64,000 nucleotides of DNA from Trissonchulus latispiculum (GCA_030248195.1 JASAND010024206.1:1-64000), one strand, 5' to 3'; counted from the first letter of the stretch, positions 1 to 10,860 are shown. Numbers and translations: made by a program. Notes: generated from the sequence alone by a model not told the origin.

Positions 1-322
1 CCCACCCGCCTCCTGGGTCACGGGTTGGAGCTAGGAGCTCCAAAACATACCAGCAGAAAGCGCGACTCTTTTCTAACCTATGTGTGCAAAGATCAGGTCA
101 TTTGGTTCACTCTTGCTCATTTTATGACATTTTGAAAATGATACCTACTTTTTGGTCCAACCTTCCAAAAATTTGGCAAAAGTTTGGACCGATGTAACTT
201 TTGACTGGGTTGGGCTAGAAAAGTTTTGCAAATATCTGCAATGATGGCAAGTCTTCCTCTTTGCACACAGCAAAAATTAGACCGATCCGATGCACCGTTA
301 GACTGGCACATTGCCAAACGTG
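1..322. other. No recognised feature
   Basis: Short reading frames exist on both strands but none has a recognisable domain or a supported splice context. I see no repeat shared with the rest of the window. Confidence 0.4.
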
Positions 323-903
323 GCGGGGAAAAAACCCACTTTGGGGGGAAAAAACCCACCCAAATTTTTTTTTGAAAATTTTTGCACCAGCTCAGCTGGG
401 AAACAATTCGGGACTGTAGTACGATATTATCGAGGACGCTGCGTCACCCTATGCTGTCAGATTTGGACAATTTTGAATACTTGGGTAGCTAGAGGCATAA
501 AACCCCAAAAAGTGTACACTTTGGCTGCTTGGATGACCCAGCAGAGGTCTAATTGTGACTTTTAATAGCCAATTGTACGTAAAAAACTTCATTCTCTACA
601 CGTTAGAATAATAAGTTTTATCAAATTACATCGTTTTTAGCATTTTTCAAAAATTGCCCTATGTATATGTGTAAAACTATATGAAACATGACCATTAGAT
701 GCTGCATTTTCAATGGTATTCGCGAGAGTCTACAAAAAAGCTACCTAGGTCGGGTTTTTTGACTCATACTAACTAAAAAAGAGTTGAATTTTACACAGGA
801 AGTGTCAGAATCGCGCTACGACAATTTTTAGGACCTGTGAGGGGTGGGTTTATTTTCCCCCCATTTGGGTTTTTTTCCCCCCATTGGGTTTTTTTTCCCC
901 CGC
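323..903. mobile_element. Inverted-repeat element with GCGGGGAAAAAACCCA ends
   Basis: The left end (323-360) carries two runs of GGGGAAAAAACCCA. The right end (844-903) carries the reverse complement, TGGGTTTTTTTCCCCC, two or three times, ending CCCCGC. The interior is A/T-rich with no coding signal. This fits a small non-autonomous DNA transposon (MITE) of about 580 bp. No clear target-site duplication was found, so the superfamily is open. Confidence 0.5.
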
Positions 904-1282
904 TACTTTTTGCATTATACCGGCCTAACGGTACAACCTAGAGAAGTGCAAATGGGCTTAAAAGAAAGTTCTAAGTACGCCAAGTACGATGGTATATAGA
1001 TAGCAGATATAGAGACCTAATCTAGCGCAAATGAAAGCGCTATCTTTTTATAGTAAAACCATACCCATAAGGTTGGTATGGACCAAAGCGGTCTATTCTG
1101 ACAGTGTTCCAAAGTTGACCCCTTAAAACACCTCTAAAACCTAAGAAATTTTAAATTTTGCTAAGCTTATTTCTAGACACCTATAAGGAAAACTTAGCTA
1201 GTCTTTGGCATATGGGTATATATGGACCCCCTCTAGCGTTTGGTATAGACGGCAGCCTCCTACCTTTTATGCAGGCTGAGTA
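904..1282. other. No recognised feature
   Basis: A/T-rich spacer between two clusters of related inverted repeats. No gene, RNA or repeat recognised. Confidence 0.4.
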
Positions 1283-2066
1283 CTGGGTGTGTTTTTTCTC
1301 CCCGCCCATTTGGACCCCTCAGCGGGGAAAAAACACACCACCCAATTTTTATAACTAGTCCAATATGTAGTTCTGAGCAATTCTGATGCTCTTAAACGAT
1401 AAAGCGGGTCTTGTTTTGTAATTCTGGTTCAAAAAACATGCATTTAGACCCTCTAATAGCTCATAAATTAAAGATTAAAATTTGCTGCATCATCGTGCCA
1501 GGTTTCATATTTTTACAAGGCAAATTTTTTAAAATCTTAAAAAACTTATCGAAATTGCAATTTTACGCCAAAACTAACTTAAATAATGATAAACAATCAC
1601 ATTTGCAAGTGTTTTGGTATATTTATAGTTGTCTGGCGCCGCTTTTGCTGCGATTTGCGATCATTTCATGGGTTCAGGCGCCTTGACATAAAATGCATCT
1701 GACTATGTCCGATAAGCAGCTTTCTACTGGAAACAAAGTGCACTATGTTATTTAGCATGGCCAAAAATGTACAAACAACCTATAATATGTAACAATTAGT
1801 GTCCCGCGGAACACCCAGGATCATGTTTAGCACCGTGTTTTTTTTCCCCGCCGGTGTGTTTTTTTCCCCAAAATGCGGGGAGAAAAAACACAGACAAAAT
1901 CAATTATTGCTACTGATGTATATACAAGGGATCAAGCGGATTTCTATACATGAATCGATAGAACTAAGAGCGATATACACCATGGTACAAACGCAAGCTC
2001 TCTCAGCCTTAAGACAGAAAAGTTACAGCCTTAGTTCCGTATATGTGTTTTTTCCCCGCCCTGTTG
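1283..2066. mobile_element. Cluster of related GCGGGGAAAAAACAC inverted repeats
   Basis: GTGTGTTTTTTCTCCCCGC and its complement GCGGGGAAAAAACACACC lie face to face at 1285-1343. The motif recurs at 1834-1895 in both orientations and at 2046-2060. The core resembles the ends of the 323-903 element, with CACA in place of CCCA. The simplest reading is two or three small MITEs inserted end to end (about 1322-1850 and 1866-2060). Exact borders are not resolved. Confidence 0.4.
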
Positions 2067-2223
2067 TACGTATATATAAATTTTCTTTTTATCGTCAAAA
2101 AAAAGTTTAAAAAATGCCATATAGATATATGTAGCCGTTTCTATTTCGCGTAGGTTTCGACCAAAAGCTGGGGATTGCACTTGTTTGAGGGGCAACTGAG
2201 CAGCTATTACGTACTTTTCATGC

Positions 2224-2250
2224 ATGTACGTACGTACGTATATACGTATA
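2224..2250. repeat. Simple repeat (TACG)n/(TATACG)n
   Basis: Short alternating TACG and TATACG tract. The same motif is scattered through the window, for example near 9601-9651. Confidence 0.7.
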
Positions 2251-2454
2251 TACTATTATTTATGTATAAGATATGAAAACTTTAATTTATATGAATTACT
2301 GAAGTAGCTTTTGTAGTCTCGCTTTTGTGAGTAGTAGGGACCAGGGGCGAACAGGTGCAATCCCTGAGGTGGGTCCACAGTACCGAGGCAAACGTGAGCA
2401 TATATGTATAAACATATATTCATTGAAGGTTTGCGTACTGTGGGGCGGTTGTTC

Positions 2455-2483
2455 ATTTCATTCCATTCCATTCCATTCCATTC
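2455..2483. repeat. Simple repeat (ATTCC)n
   Basis: Five or six consecutive CATTC/ATTCC pentamers. Simple microsatellite. Confidence 0.8.
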
Positions 2484-2750
2484 GATGTGGCGGTAAAACC
2501 ATTGGTTCAATCCGGCAGGGTTGCAGTCAATGACAATCGCTATGAAATTATTCATTAAATATGCTGTCTGTATATATATAAATGCATAAAATGAACACTA
2601 GTAAGCTTAGACTGTCTCGAAGGAAGAGTCTGACTGTATAATACATGGAAGTACGAATATTCGGATATAGATTATATCATCTAATTTAGAATCTGGAGCC
2701 ATAATTTAAAGTCTAGAAACCGATATAGATGAATGCATAATATTTACAGC

Positions 2751-2935
2751 CCGCGAATATGGGTTGTTCGGCGACGCTATGCCCATATTAGCTCGCCCAC
2801 AACCTAGTCCTCCTTTCTTTTACAACCTAGCCCATATTAAACGTTTTCAAAGCTAGTCCTCTATTGATTTCGCAACCTCACCCCATCCACCCATATTACT
2901 TTTCCATGCTCCGGAGGAGCATTTTACTTTCTTGT
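2751..2935. mobile_element. Solo end of a foldback element (family B)
   Basis: This block matches the right arm of the elements at 26319-27117 and 27249-28075: the same order of CCCATATTA motifs separated by CAACCTAGTCCTC, then a CTCCGGAGGAG palindrome and a terminal ACTTTCTTGT. No left arm is present, so it is a truncated copy. Confidence 0.6.
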
Positions 2936-2945
2936 ATATATATAT

Positions 2946-3259
2946 TAGGGATGCACCGGGGCCTGGCCCCGGCCCCGGTGGTCAGGCCCCGATACCGACC
3001 GGGACCAAAAATTAGCAAAAGCTTGTAAATTTTTGACATTTTTTGACCAAAATTTTGAATTTTCGAAAGTCAAGTGTTCCAAATCGTTGGTTTTCCCGCC
3101 GATATGAATGAAAACAACGATAATAACGTTTGTATATCAAAAATTATTGCAAAATTTAAATTTTCAAGAAAATTTTTCAAGTTTTTCGATTTGGACCCCC
3201 AATTTCCCGGCCCCGGTACCGGTGGCAAGGTGGCTCCGGTCCGGGGCCACGATGAGGCC
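2946..3259. mobile_element. GC-ended hAT-like MITE, copy 1 (3' truncated)
   Basis: It starts TAGGGATGCACCGGGGCC, a typical hAT-MITE terminus, and runs through CCGG-rich subterminal sequence and an A/T-rich core. It is nearly identical to the copy at 8979-9554 but stops at GATGAGGCC and lacks the matching CCGATGCATCTCTA end. A small open frame inside is shared by both copies but has no protein features, so it is not called. Confidence 0.6.
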
Positions 3260-3840
3260 ATGTGAAAAGTGGCTGGAGACAGTGTAAAATAAGCTGCGCA
3301 GAAGCTGCGCAGATCCTGCGCAGATTTCATGCGCAAATTGTAGAGCACATCGAGTTTAGTATGTCTGTGAAGTTTCAGCCCCGTATCACTTACCGTTAAA
3401 AAGTTGCGCCCCGGACCGGTTATGGCGGCGATGTTTTTTTCCGATTTCTCCTATTTGATGGTTGTATTGTATATACATAATGTTCGCCGCTTTCACGTGA
3501 TCTGCAGCGCTGGGCCAACCTAAAGGGCTATGGGGTCTAGTAGTACCCTCTAAAGAATTTAAGAATCACAACTTTTTTTGCGCCGCATCTGCGCCACAGC
3601 GCCGCAGTGGCGCCGCAAATTCGGCTCATAGCGAAAAGTGACCATTTTTGTGGTCGTCGCTCAGGTCGAACGTTACGAGCTGGAGCTGATTTCTTTTTAT
3701 TTTCAGAAATTACATATATTGAACTAACTAACGGTCCAGGTTGCGTTTCTCTATCACTTCCCTAGCGACCACAGTGGCCCGTCAAAGATGGCGAAAATTC
3801 GAAAAATGAAAAATCGAAATTTCTCGCTATCTATTTAACT
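3260..3840. other. No recognised gene
   Basis: Unique-looking spacer. It has a short GCTGCGCAGA direct repeat near 3290-3325 and a GCGCC-rich stretch near 3582-3617. No coding or RNA feature recognised. Confidence 0.35.
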
Positions 3841-3889
3841 TTGAAAGCTCAAATCTTCCATACAATGATTTTTTGGCACGGAGAATCGA

Positions 3890-4678
3890 TTCCCGCAGCC
3901 AGTTTTACCGTCAGATCCACCCATCTTGCTGGGCGGGTTCCACTTTGCCGTCGGCAGGGTAAAGTCGGAAACCGCTTCCTAGAGGTCCATAGTAGGCTCT
4001 ACCTGGCCTCTCAAAACTTTGTCTATAGGGGTTTTCTGGTGTGCCCAGCTCTTTCCCGGTATTCGTTTTGCCGTCCGACGTACCTATTTTGCTGGGCTGG
4101 TTCTACTTTGCCGTTTGAAGGGTCAGTCGGGTGGGAGGGTCAAATGGTCGAAAATAAAGTTTCTCAAAAGTGGTCAAATTTGGTATCAAATGAAAGCCCT
4201 AAGTGAGCTGAGCAACGTTTGCCATAGAACTGCACACCCAAGGTGGCTGTAGAGTGCTGTGGTGGGGTGGGGTGGGGACTTAGGCGATTTTGGATCAAAA
4301 ATAAAATTTTTCAAAAGTGGTAAAATTTGGAATCAAATGAAAGCCCTAAGTGAGCTGAGCAACTTTTGTCATAGAACTGCGTACCCAAAGTGGCTATAGA
4401 GTGCTGTGGTGGGGACTTAGGCGATTTTGGTCAAAAATAAAATTTTTCAAAAGTGGTAAAATTTGGTATCAAATGAAAGCCCTAAGTGAGCTGAGCAACG
4501 TTTGCCATAGAACTGCATACCCAAAGTCGCTGTAGAGTGTTGTAGTGGGGTGGGGTGGGGACTTAGGCGATTTTGGGTCAAAAATAAAATTTTTCAAAAG
4601 TGGTAAAATTTGGTATCAAATGAAAGCCCTAAGTGAGCTGAGCAACTTTTGCCATAGAACTGCACACCCAAAGTGGCT
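3890..4678. repeat. Satellite with ~145-bp unit, left part
   Basis: Four copies of a unit containing TCAAATGAAAGCCCTAAGTG occur with that motif near 4185, 4335, 4468 and 4616, so the period is about 133-150 bp. Each unit ends in a GGTGGGG-rich stretch. A more diverged pair of blocks (CTGGGCGGGTTCCACTTTGCC-like) lies at 3900-4130. One further copy sits at 8762-8870, on the other side of the hAT transposon, which therefore inserted into the array. Confidence 0.75.
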
Positions 4679-4686
4679 GTAGAACG
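4679..4686. repeat. Target-site duplication, left (hAT)
   Basis: GTAGAACG here faces GTACAGCG at 8754-8761, six of eight bases matching. Uninterrupted satellite units read GTAGAGTG at this place, so this is the insertion site of the hAT element. Confidence 0.6.
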
Positions 4687-4958
4687 CAGGGGCGCACATA
4701 AGGGGGGGGGGGGCGGGCCCCCCCCGAAATGAATTTGCCCCTTGGTAAAAATCGAGCCAAAAGAGAAATTTTATTTTTATTTTTATTTTATTTAGAAATT
4801 TTTAGCCAAAAGAGCGTCGAAATTTCGCATAAAAACGAATGTATAATAATGTAGGCTACTTCAAACACATCTTAACGTATGTATTGGCATGTTAATACAA
4901 TATACGTACATTAAGCTCACAAATTTTGGGGTTTTTGATTTCTTTTTGGCATCTTCTT

Positions 4959-5168
4959 TCAAATCACAAAGTCCAGTTTGCGAGGAGCTGCTCCAAACTT
5001 GTTAATCACATCTTCCGTTCTAAGCTCCTCTTCGTTATGAATATGAAGCAATGCTAGACCGGTCAAGCGTTCCTGACCCATCGTGGATCTCAGGTAAGTT
5101 TTCAAGCGTTTGAGGCAGGAAAATGATCGCTCGGCTGCTGCTGTGGAAACTGGTAGAGTGGCTAGGAC
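4959..5168 (-). pseudogene. hAT transposase, last exon (C-terminal dimerisation domain)
   Basis: It begins after TTTTCAG and is open for 69 codons to a TGA at 4959-4961. LPVSTAAAERSFSCLKRLK and YLRSTMGQERL are the hallmark of the hAT C-terminal dimerisation domain (hATC). This part is intact. Confidence 0.85.
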
Positions 5169-5353
5169 CTGAAAATGTAGAAAATGTAAGGTACGTTGAT
5201 ACGTATGATACGATATGAATGAATATACAGATACGTATAAAAAGTTCTGAAAAGAGAGCTACGAGAAAGAAAATCAAGATAGGTTAACCACAGAGTAGTT
5301 GACGCTATACGTACGCTAACGATGTTTGAAACAACTGTTTAATTCAAATTCAC

Positions 5354-5547
5354 CTGTAGTAACTTGAAAATGTTGGGAAAGAACAATTTATCGCAGAAAT
5401 TCAGAGAGCTAATGGCTTCGTTCGGTGGGATTTGGCCCAGTCGAGACCATTTCAGCTCCCACCTTTCGAATTCAGACTTGACCACATTTGTTGAATCAAG
5501 AATGTCTTGATAAAACTCGATTGCTGGAGCCACGTCGTTGAAATTAC
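5354..5547 (-). pseudogene. hAT transposase, penultimate exon
   Basis: The exon is bounded by AAG/GTAATT (acceptor, 5548/5547) and CAG/GTGAAT (donor, 5354/5353). It carries over one base from the large exon (GGT = Gly) and ends on a codon boundary after 194 bases. It encodes the segment with VAPAIEFYQDILDS and FERWELKW, part of the all-helical hAT region before the dimerisation domain. The exact phase agreement with both neighbours supports the splice sites. Confidence 0.72.
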
Positions 5548-5951
5548 CTTAAACGCAATTGATTTATATATTCGCAGTGTAAACTGATATAAACAAATTT
5601 ACAAAATTTAAGTTTTGAAATCTAGGTTCTAAGTTCTAATTGGAACACGTTTCCACTATCAGCTTTCGTTATCAGTTTCTGCATTATAAAATTCAATCAA
5701 ATATGCACTTCAATAACACTTTAAAAACATCAACCAGGGTATTTTTTGGAAATTTCTTTCCGGGACGTGGCGCAGGATATCAAAATTTTGGGAAGGATAA
5801 GCCGGCTCACTTCGAGATCAAAATTTGTGAGGGGGGGGGACAGTTCTTGGAAGCCCCCATCGATGGGAAATTTCAATAGGAAATGGCTCTCCCTGTGAAA
5901 AATACCCTGTTACATACGTAATCTATGAATATTTTATATATTATTAGATAC

Positions 5952-8073
5952 CTAAGAAGAAAGGTATCAGTCCTTTCAGGGCAAACACAGATCGGTGGTG
6001 GCGGCTGAATCTACGCTGGAGCTCTGAGATCATCGTTTCAGCGAAAGGTAGGTAAACCTTCTGCCTGTAGTAAGTTTTAATACCAGCATCATCGTTAATG
6101 CCAAGCTGTCTGAGACGTCGTGGACTTAGCTTCCCACGCCGTCCGAACACGCTTTCTGAGAGATTATCAGCGCGAGCTTTTATCTCCGAGAAAACGACTA
6201 CTGCGTCCGTTACTCTGGTCTGCAGGATTGATACCATATCTTCGGCCTGATCCAAAGCTGCCACCAGTTCAGAATCTTCGCTTTGGAGTGATTTTGAGAG
6301 GTTCACAGTGATAGCAAGAAAATGTTCCAGTATTGACATAACCAGAATAAACTCATAGTCCTGCATGGCTAGCCACAGTTGGCGTGCGTCGTTTTCACTG
6401 GAGTCTGCCAACTGTTCCAATGCCAAGACTACTGGTTCAAACATCTGCATGAAAACGTCAACAGCTTCATGTCGCTGAATCCATCTGGTTCGGTTGTACA
6501 CATCTGCACCAGTTTTTGCCGGCGAATTTGAGTGCTGGCACCCTGGTTCACATGTGCGATAGCATTGGTCAGAATTTGGGTACGTTTGGCCGAGTTGCTG
6601 AAGAAATTGTATACACTCGTCATAAGCGATACTGCATGCTTGATCTGGACGTTGTCAGGAGCACTCGAAATTACCAGATTCAGACAGTGGGAAGCACAAT
6701 GGACATATACTGCTCTCGGAAATTGAGCAATGATTTGGGCCTGAGCACCACGGAAGATTCCTGACATGTTGCTGGCTCCATCATATCCCTGACCGCAGAG
6801 ATGGTTAGGGTTTAAACCCAGTTCTTCCAACTGGGTTAGAATGTGGGCTGCAACTCCAGCTCCAGTAAGGTCAGTTATTTTCTGGAATCCGACGAATTCT
6901 TCTCTGATGACGCCTTCATGAACAAATCGGATGATCAGGGAAAACTGCTCGGCTTTTGAGCAATCTGTGGTCCCGTCAGCCAGTATAGCATAAAATTCAG
7001 AGCTTCTAACCTTCTCGGCAATTCTTTCTTTCAGGAGTTGTCCACACGCCTCAATCAATTCATTCTGAATACGCCAACTAGTGTACATGCTTTTGCCACC
7101 AGCAGTTTCAAGATGGTTTCGAAGATTATCATCGCCCCACTTTACACGATGATACAGCTAAGATTTAAAGTTCCCTTCACCACTGGATGGAGGAGTATTT
7201 GGATCGACTGAGCCGGAGTCACGGTGCCCTCGAAGAGGTATGTTTCTCTTTCCCAGGAAAATTATAGTTTCAACAATGGGTTTCAGGCGTGATCTATTTT
7301 CGTCGACTTGTCGAGCTCTGTTGGTGTTGAGCTGATGGGCGATATTGAGCTCAGGGTTATCGGCTTGACGGAGAAAGGCCTCGGCTACTTGCAGGCAGGT
7401 ATCATGGTAACCGAGTTTTACATGTTCTGTAAGATATCCGTCTTTTCCAAACATTCTTTCAAACTGTTGCAGTGGTTTCTTAACCAGTTTACCCAGCTGA
7501 ACATGGCTTCCACGTCCGACTTCGAGTGGGGCGAAAAGCATACAAGGTACACAATACAGCCCTCGCTTGACATGAGAATACCCAAGAAATGGATAGTTGG
7601 TTAAGTGAGGTTTTCGCAGAAATCGTTTTTCAACATTTGTTCTTTTCCTGACGCTGTCGTATATTTGTCTTTCTGTATAGGGCCAGTCGTAGTTAGCAGG
7701 CGGAGTCCATCGTCGGCGGAGAAGGTTAACTTTATCTTCGTCGCTAATATTAGGCTTGCCAGCATACATGCCGACATCGTATGGTCCTAGCGGAGGAGGC
7801 TCCGTAGGATCCTCGTGCCTGAGTCTTGGGGGGCCTGGTTCAGCTTCGGGATTCTGGACTGGTTCAGCTTCGGGATTCTGGACTGGTTCAGCTTCGAAAT
7901 TCTGGACTGGTTCAGCTTCTGTTCGGATGTCAGCCGTTGCGCAAGAAAGAGATAGCCGGCCTGGGAGCCGGTCTGGGCCCGCAGTGTTTTCTGCGGACTG
8001 ATCCGGTAGGTTACGATTGTTAGCCTGGGACTGTTGTTGTTCAGCACGAGGTCTAAACCAGTTGGTGAGCCTT
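5952..8073 (-). pseudogene. hAT transposase, large exon with one stop and one frameshift
   Basis: The frame is open from about 8073 to an in-frame TAG at 7158-7160, continues in the same frame to about 6495, then needs a frame change near MCTTEPD/MYNRTRW (6490-6500) to continue to a GTATCT donor at 5952/5951. Order of parts: an acidic N-terminal tract with about four EAEPVQN heptads (coded around 7847-7925); a TTF/ZMYM1-type zinc-finger region with YCVPCMLF and paired histidines; the RNase H-like core with LADGTTD and GQGYDGASNMSG, the usual places of the first two catalytic Asp; a helical insertion; and the start of the C-terminal part. No initiator Met is in the frame, so a 5' exon is probably upstream, perhaps near 8349-8577. 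Two lesions make this copy inactive unless the stop is read through. Confidence 0.82.
7847..7925. repeat. 21-bp coding minisatellite in the hAT transposase
   Basis: About 3.7 copies of a 21-bp unit (CTGGTTCAGCTTCGGGATT-type on the plus strand) encode EAEPVQN heptads on the minus strand. Open frames on the opposite strand here are shadows of the repeat. Confidence 0.75.
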
Positions 8074-8761
8074 CATTGAATAGCAGAAGAATGGTAATTA
8101 TAAGTAAGCCCTGAAATAAGCAGACATATATACATACATTAATTATAATTATGGCAATGCAATTTGGGGACGTGGACTGTGGGAATATGGGAGGCGGGTG
8201 ATTGGTGAGGAAAACTTTGAGATATGGGAAAGGAACGGGGCTTTGGAGGTGGAGGGACTAAAACTTTGATGTGGGAGCGGAAGGGGGCTTTGTGGGGGAA
8301 GGGTTTAAAATTTTAAAAATTTGAAATTTTTAGTTTAAGTTACACGTACTTTACAAGTGATTATTTTCGCTATACGGCGAAAGCATGCACTTGGAAGTGC
8401 GTATTTCGTAATCAAAAGTGGATTGCGAAACACCCTTTCAGCAAGCCAGCACTTAGCTAACTTGCACACGAGAGGGGCAATTTTACTTTTACCGTTCACA
8501 AAACTGATCTGAAATGTAGTTTGTGTTGCAGCATAAACCGGGAAGGTTTCATCTCTGTTCAAATTAAAGATAAGCATGGAGTAAACTATTATATAGTGAG
8601 TGCATTACTGAATAGTGAATATTACTGAATAATGTTGTACTTTCAGGTGCTATTCATTTTTTCTTACTTTTCAAAAGCTTCGGACGTTTGCGCCCTTGGG
8701 TTGTGAGTTTGGAGGTCCGCCCCCCCCCAAAAAATATTCTATGTGCGCCACTGGTACAGCG

Positions 8762-8870
8762 CTGTGGTGGGGTGGGGTGAGGACTTAGGCGATTTTGGGT
8801 CAAAAATAAAATTTTTCAAAGTGGTAAAATTTGGTATCAAATGAAAGCCCTAAGTGAGCTGAGTAACTTT
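8762..8870. repeat. Satellite with ~145-bp unit, right part
   Basis: One unit of the 3890-4678 satellite resumes directly after the hAT element and its duplication. It shows the same GGTGGGG block and TCAAATGAAAGCCCTAAGTG motif. Confidence 0.75.
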
Positions 8871-8978
8871 TGCGGTGTCGGATTTATGCCTTTCTCAACC
8901 GGAATTTAAAGGATAGACATAGGCCCAACACACATATTATCCCCTTTTGTGCGGAGCATTTTTGTTACTTGTATATAT

Positions 8979-9554
8979 TAGGGATGCACCGGGGCCTGGC
9001 TCCGGCCCCGGTGGTCAGGCCCCGGTACCGACCGGGACCAAAAATTGGCAAAAAGAAAAAAACCAAAACCAAACTTACAATAAATAAAGGTACATAAACT
9101 ATCAAATAAACCCATTTTTATGGACCACCGTTTCATATTCAACCATAGTTTCATCTGAGCCACTACGATCGTTATCAGCCGTAGCATCCATCTTCACTTC
9201 TCACAGAATCACATAACCAAAAGCATTGTAAGTGCATACACATATTTGGTACATAAAGGTGAACTTTCATATACGGATCGCCTTGTTATGCCCTTGTTAA
9301 AGCTTGTAAATTTTTGACATTTTTTGACCAAAATTTTGAATTTTCGAAAGTCAAGTGTTACAAATCGTTGGTTTTCCCGCCGATATGAATGAAAACAACG
9401 ATAATAGCGTTTGTATATCAAAAATTATTGCAAAATTTAAATTTTCAAGAAAATTTTTGAAGTTTTTCGATTTGGACCCCCAATTTCCCGGCCCCGGTAC
9501 CGGTGGCAAGGTGGCTCCGGTCCGGGGCCACGATGAGGCCCCGATGCATCTCTA
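8979..9554. mobile_element. GC-ended hAT-like MITE, copy 2 with internal insertion
   Basis: Both termini are present: TAGGGATGCACCGGGGCC at left, and at right the inverse (reads TAGAGATGCATCGGGGCC on the minus strand). Compared with copy 1 (2946-3259) it carries about 245 extra bases between 9056 and 9300, after GGCAAAAAG; the shared core resumes with AGCTTGTAAATTTTTGACAT. The flanks are TA-rich, so the duplication cannot be defined. Confidence 0.7.
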
Positions 9555-9772
9555 ATATATAAGAACTGCAAATCTTGGAATTATCCATAATTTATTATTA
9601 CACGTACGTATATTAAGGTTTGCAGTTTTTAAGTATATACGTACGTACGTTTTTCTGAATACTTTTGTGTCGTAGTGTTGTTTATAATATTCTCCGGTTG
9701 CCATTTTTCGGACTGCCTTCCAACAAGGTTAACCTCATTATCATCATCTTCGGAGGTCGGATCAGGCAGGGC

Positions 9773-10653
9773 CTATATACGGCGGGTCAGGAGCCCACTG
9801 TCACGGAGGAAGCATAAGACGGCTACCGGGGATTCCCGTAAGCAGGAAAGGTTCGGGTTTGGACCCAGATGGAGGGACCGTGGTCTGGTATGTCTGGGGC
9901 ACCGTAGGATAAGGTGCTCCATATCCTCATCCTCCCCCAACTGGCAATGGGGGCACGCTGGGCTAGGGTAGGCTGTCGGATCGAAGGCGTGTTTGACAGT
10001 TTGAAGGAGCAGGCACTTTCCCGTACGCAGCTGACTAAGCAGGGATCTGTCCTTCCGGGTCAGACCTGCCTCGTTTGAGGCAGGAATAGGGCCAAGGTCT
10101 CCATAGATCTGCTTACCCCGAGGATGGGCTAAGCTTTTCCACCATTTACAGTCAAAATGTCTTCTGATCACCGATTTTGCAGTTTGAAAGCCAATTGGGG
10201 GCTGCTCCTGTGGAAGGGAGCACCCTTGCCCGGCAAGGGTGACAGCGATTTCATTTCCCGGGACTTCAGAATGACCCGGCACCCATTGGAAGATAAGGTG
10301 GAGTGAGGATAGGGCCTTCAGGTTCTCGTGCACGTCCCGCAGCAGCTGGCTGAAATTTGCCCGGAGGCCACTCTTGAGCAACCTTACAGCAGACTGCGAA
10401 TCTGTGCAGATAATGATGGCGGACGCTGCTGGTATAGTGCCCGTGTTTTCCCGGACCCAGTCCAGAGCCTTACCGATAGCAGTAAGTTCCGCTCTAAAGT
10501 TAGAACAGAATTTTCCGGCAGGATGGCTCAGCCTTGCTACTTCGTCCCCGTCACCGGTAGTGACGTAGATTCCACTACCACCGTTTTCCACACCGCCGGC
10601 AGCGGCTCCATCCGTCCAGATGATGAGGGTCGGTTTGGGATTTGGTCGGTCGG
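9773..10653 (-). mobile_element. Non-LTR retrotransposon remnant: RNase H domain and C-terminal Cys/His motif
   Basis: An open minus-strand frame encodes the end of a LINE polyprotein. RNase H motifs in order are WTDGAA (first Asp), AELTAIGKALDW (Glu), ICTDSQSA (third acid) and QWVPGHSEVPGNE. The usual fourth carboxylate after GNE is Val here (GNEIAVTLA), so the domain is probably dead. A zinc-knuckle-like CPHCQLGEDEDMEHLILRC follows, as in Jockey/R1/I-type elements. The start is an internal valine codon, not a true start. The 5' part (endonuclease, reverse transcriptase) is absent. Its 5' junction lies about 20 bp before the AVL9 exon at 10677. Confidence 0.85.
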
Positions 10654-10676
10654 TTAACCTTTGTTTGTTTTTTTAG

Positions 10677-10860
10677 ATTGAATATTTTTATCCGCCCCTG
10701 CGACGTGAAAAGTCTGACAATCCTACTTCTGGTGAAACTACTGATGAAGTGGTCAATTCCAAAGACTCTTCGACTGCGAATGCTGATCTAGAATTGCCGG
10801 AGGAGTGGTCTCATTTGCCTGGCTTAGCCTTACCTGACGGCGTTCATAATGTTAATAAAG
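10677..10860 (+). CDS. AVL9: AVL9 exon (first one seen)
   Basis: It follows TTTGTTTGTTTTTTTAG and starts in phase 0 with IEYFYPPL, the AVL9 motif just after the missing N-terminal exon. It ends ...LALPDGVHNVNK plus one base before GTATAT. Residues 1-61 of the visible protein. The polypyrimidine tract abuts the LINE remnant. Confidence 0.92.

Larger units (their letters stand above)
4687..8753 (-). mobile_element. hAT transposon (ZMYM1/P52rIPK-like), about 4.1 kb
   Basis: The left end reads CAGGGGCGCACATA and the right end, inverted, CAGTGGCGCACATA; both are followed inward by a run of nine or more G. An 8-bp duplication flanks it (6/8). It carries one minus-strand transposase gene whose last three exons can be joined in phase. 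Seen: ends, duplication and coding similarity. Known: hAT elements make 8-bp duplications and often start CAGGGG. Inferred: recently active, now inactive because of one stop codon and one frameshift. Confidence 0.88.

Noticed and set aside
3074..3265. Small frame conserved between two loci (also 9355-9555)
   Set aside because: Conservation comes from two copies of the same MITE; the frame spans its non-coding core and ends.
4019..4252. Open frames in the 4-kb satellite
   Set aside because: They shift and break between satellite units and have no protein-like conservation.
7756..8023. Repetitive plus-strand frames opposite the hAT N-terminus
   Set aside because: By-products of the 21-bp coding minisatellite; the minus-strand frame continues into a clear transposase.
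8349..8577. 5' exon of the hAT transposase (ATG at 8577, donor-like GTACGT near 8349)
   Set aside because: Plausible position and donor, but the encoded residues show no zinc-finger ligands and the join to the main exon cannot be verified.
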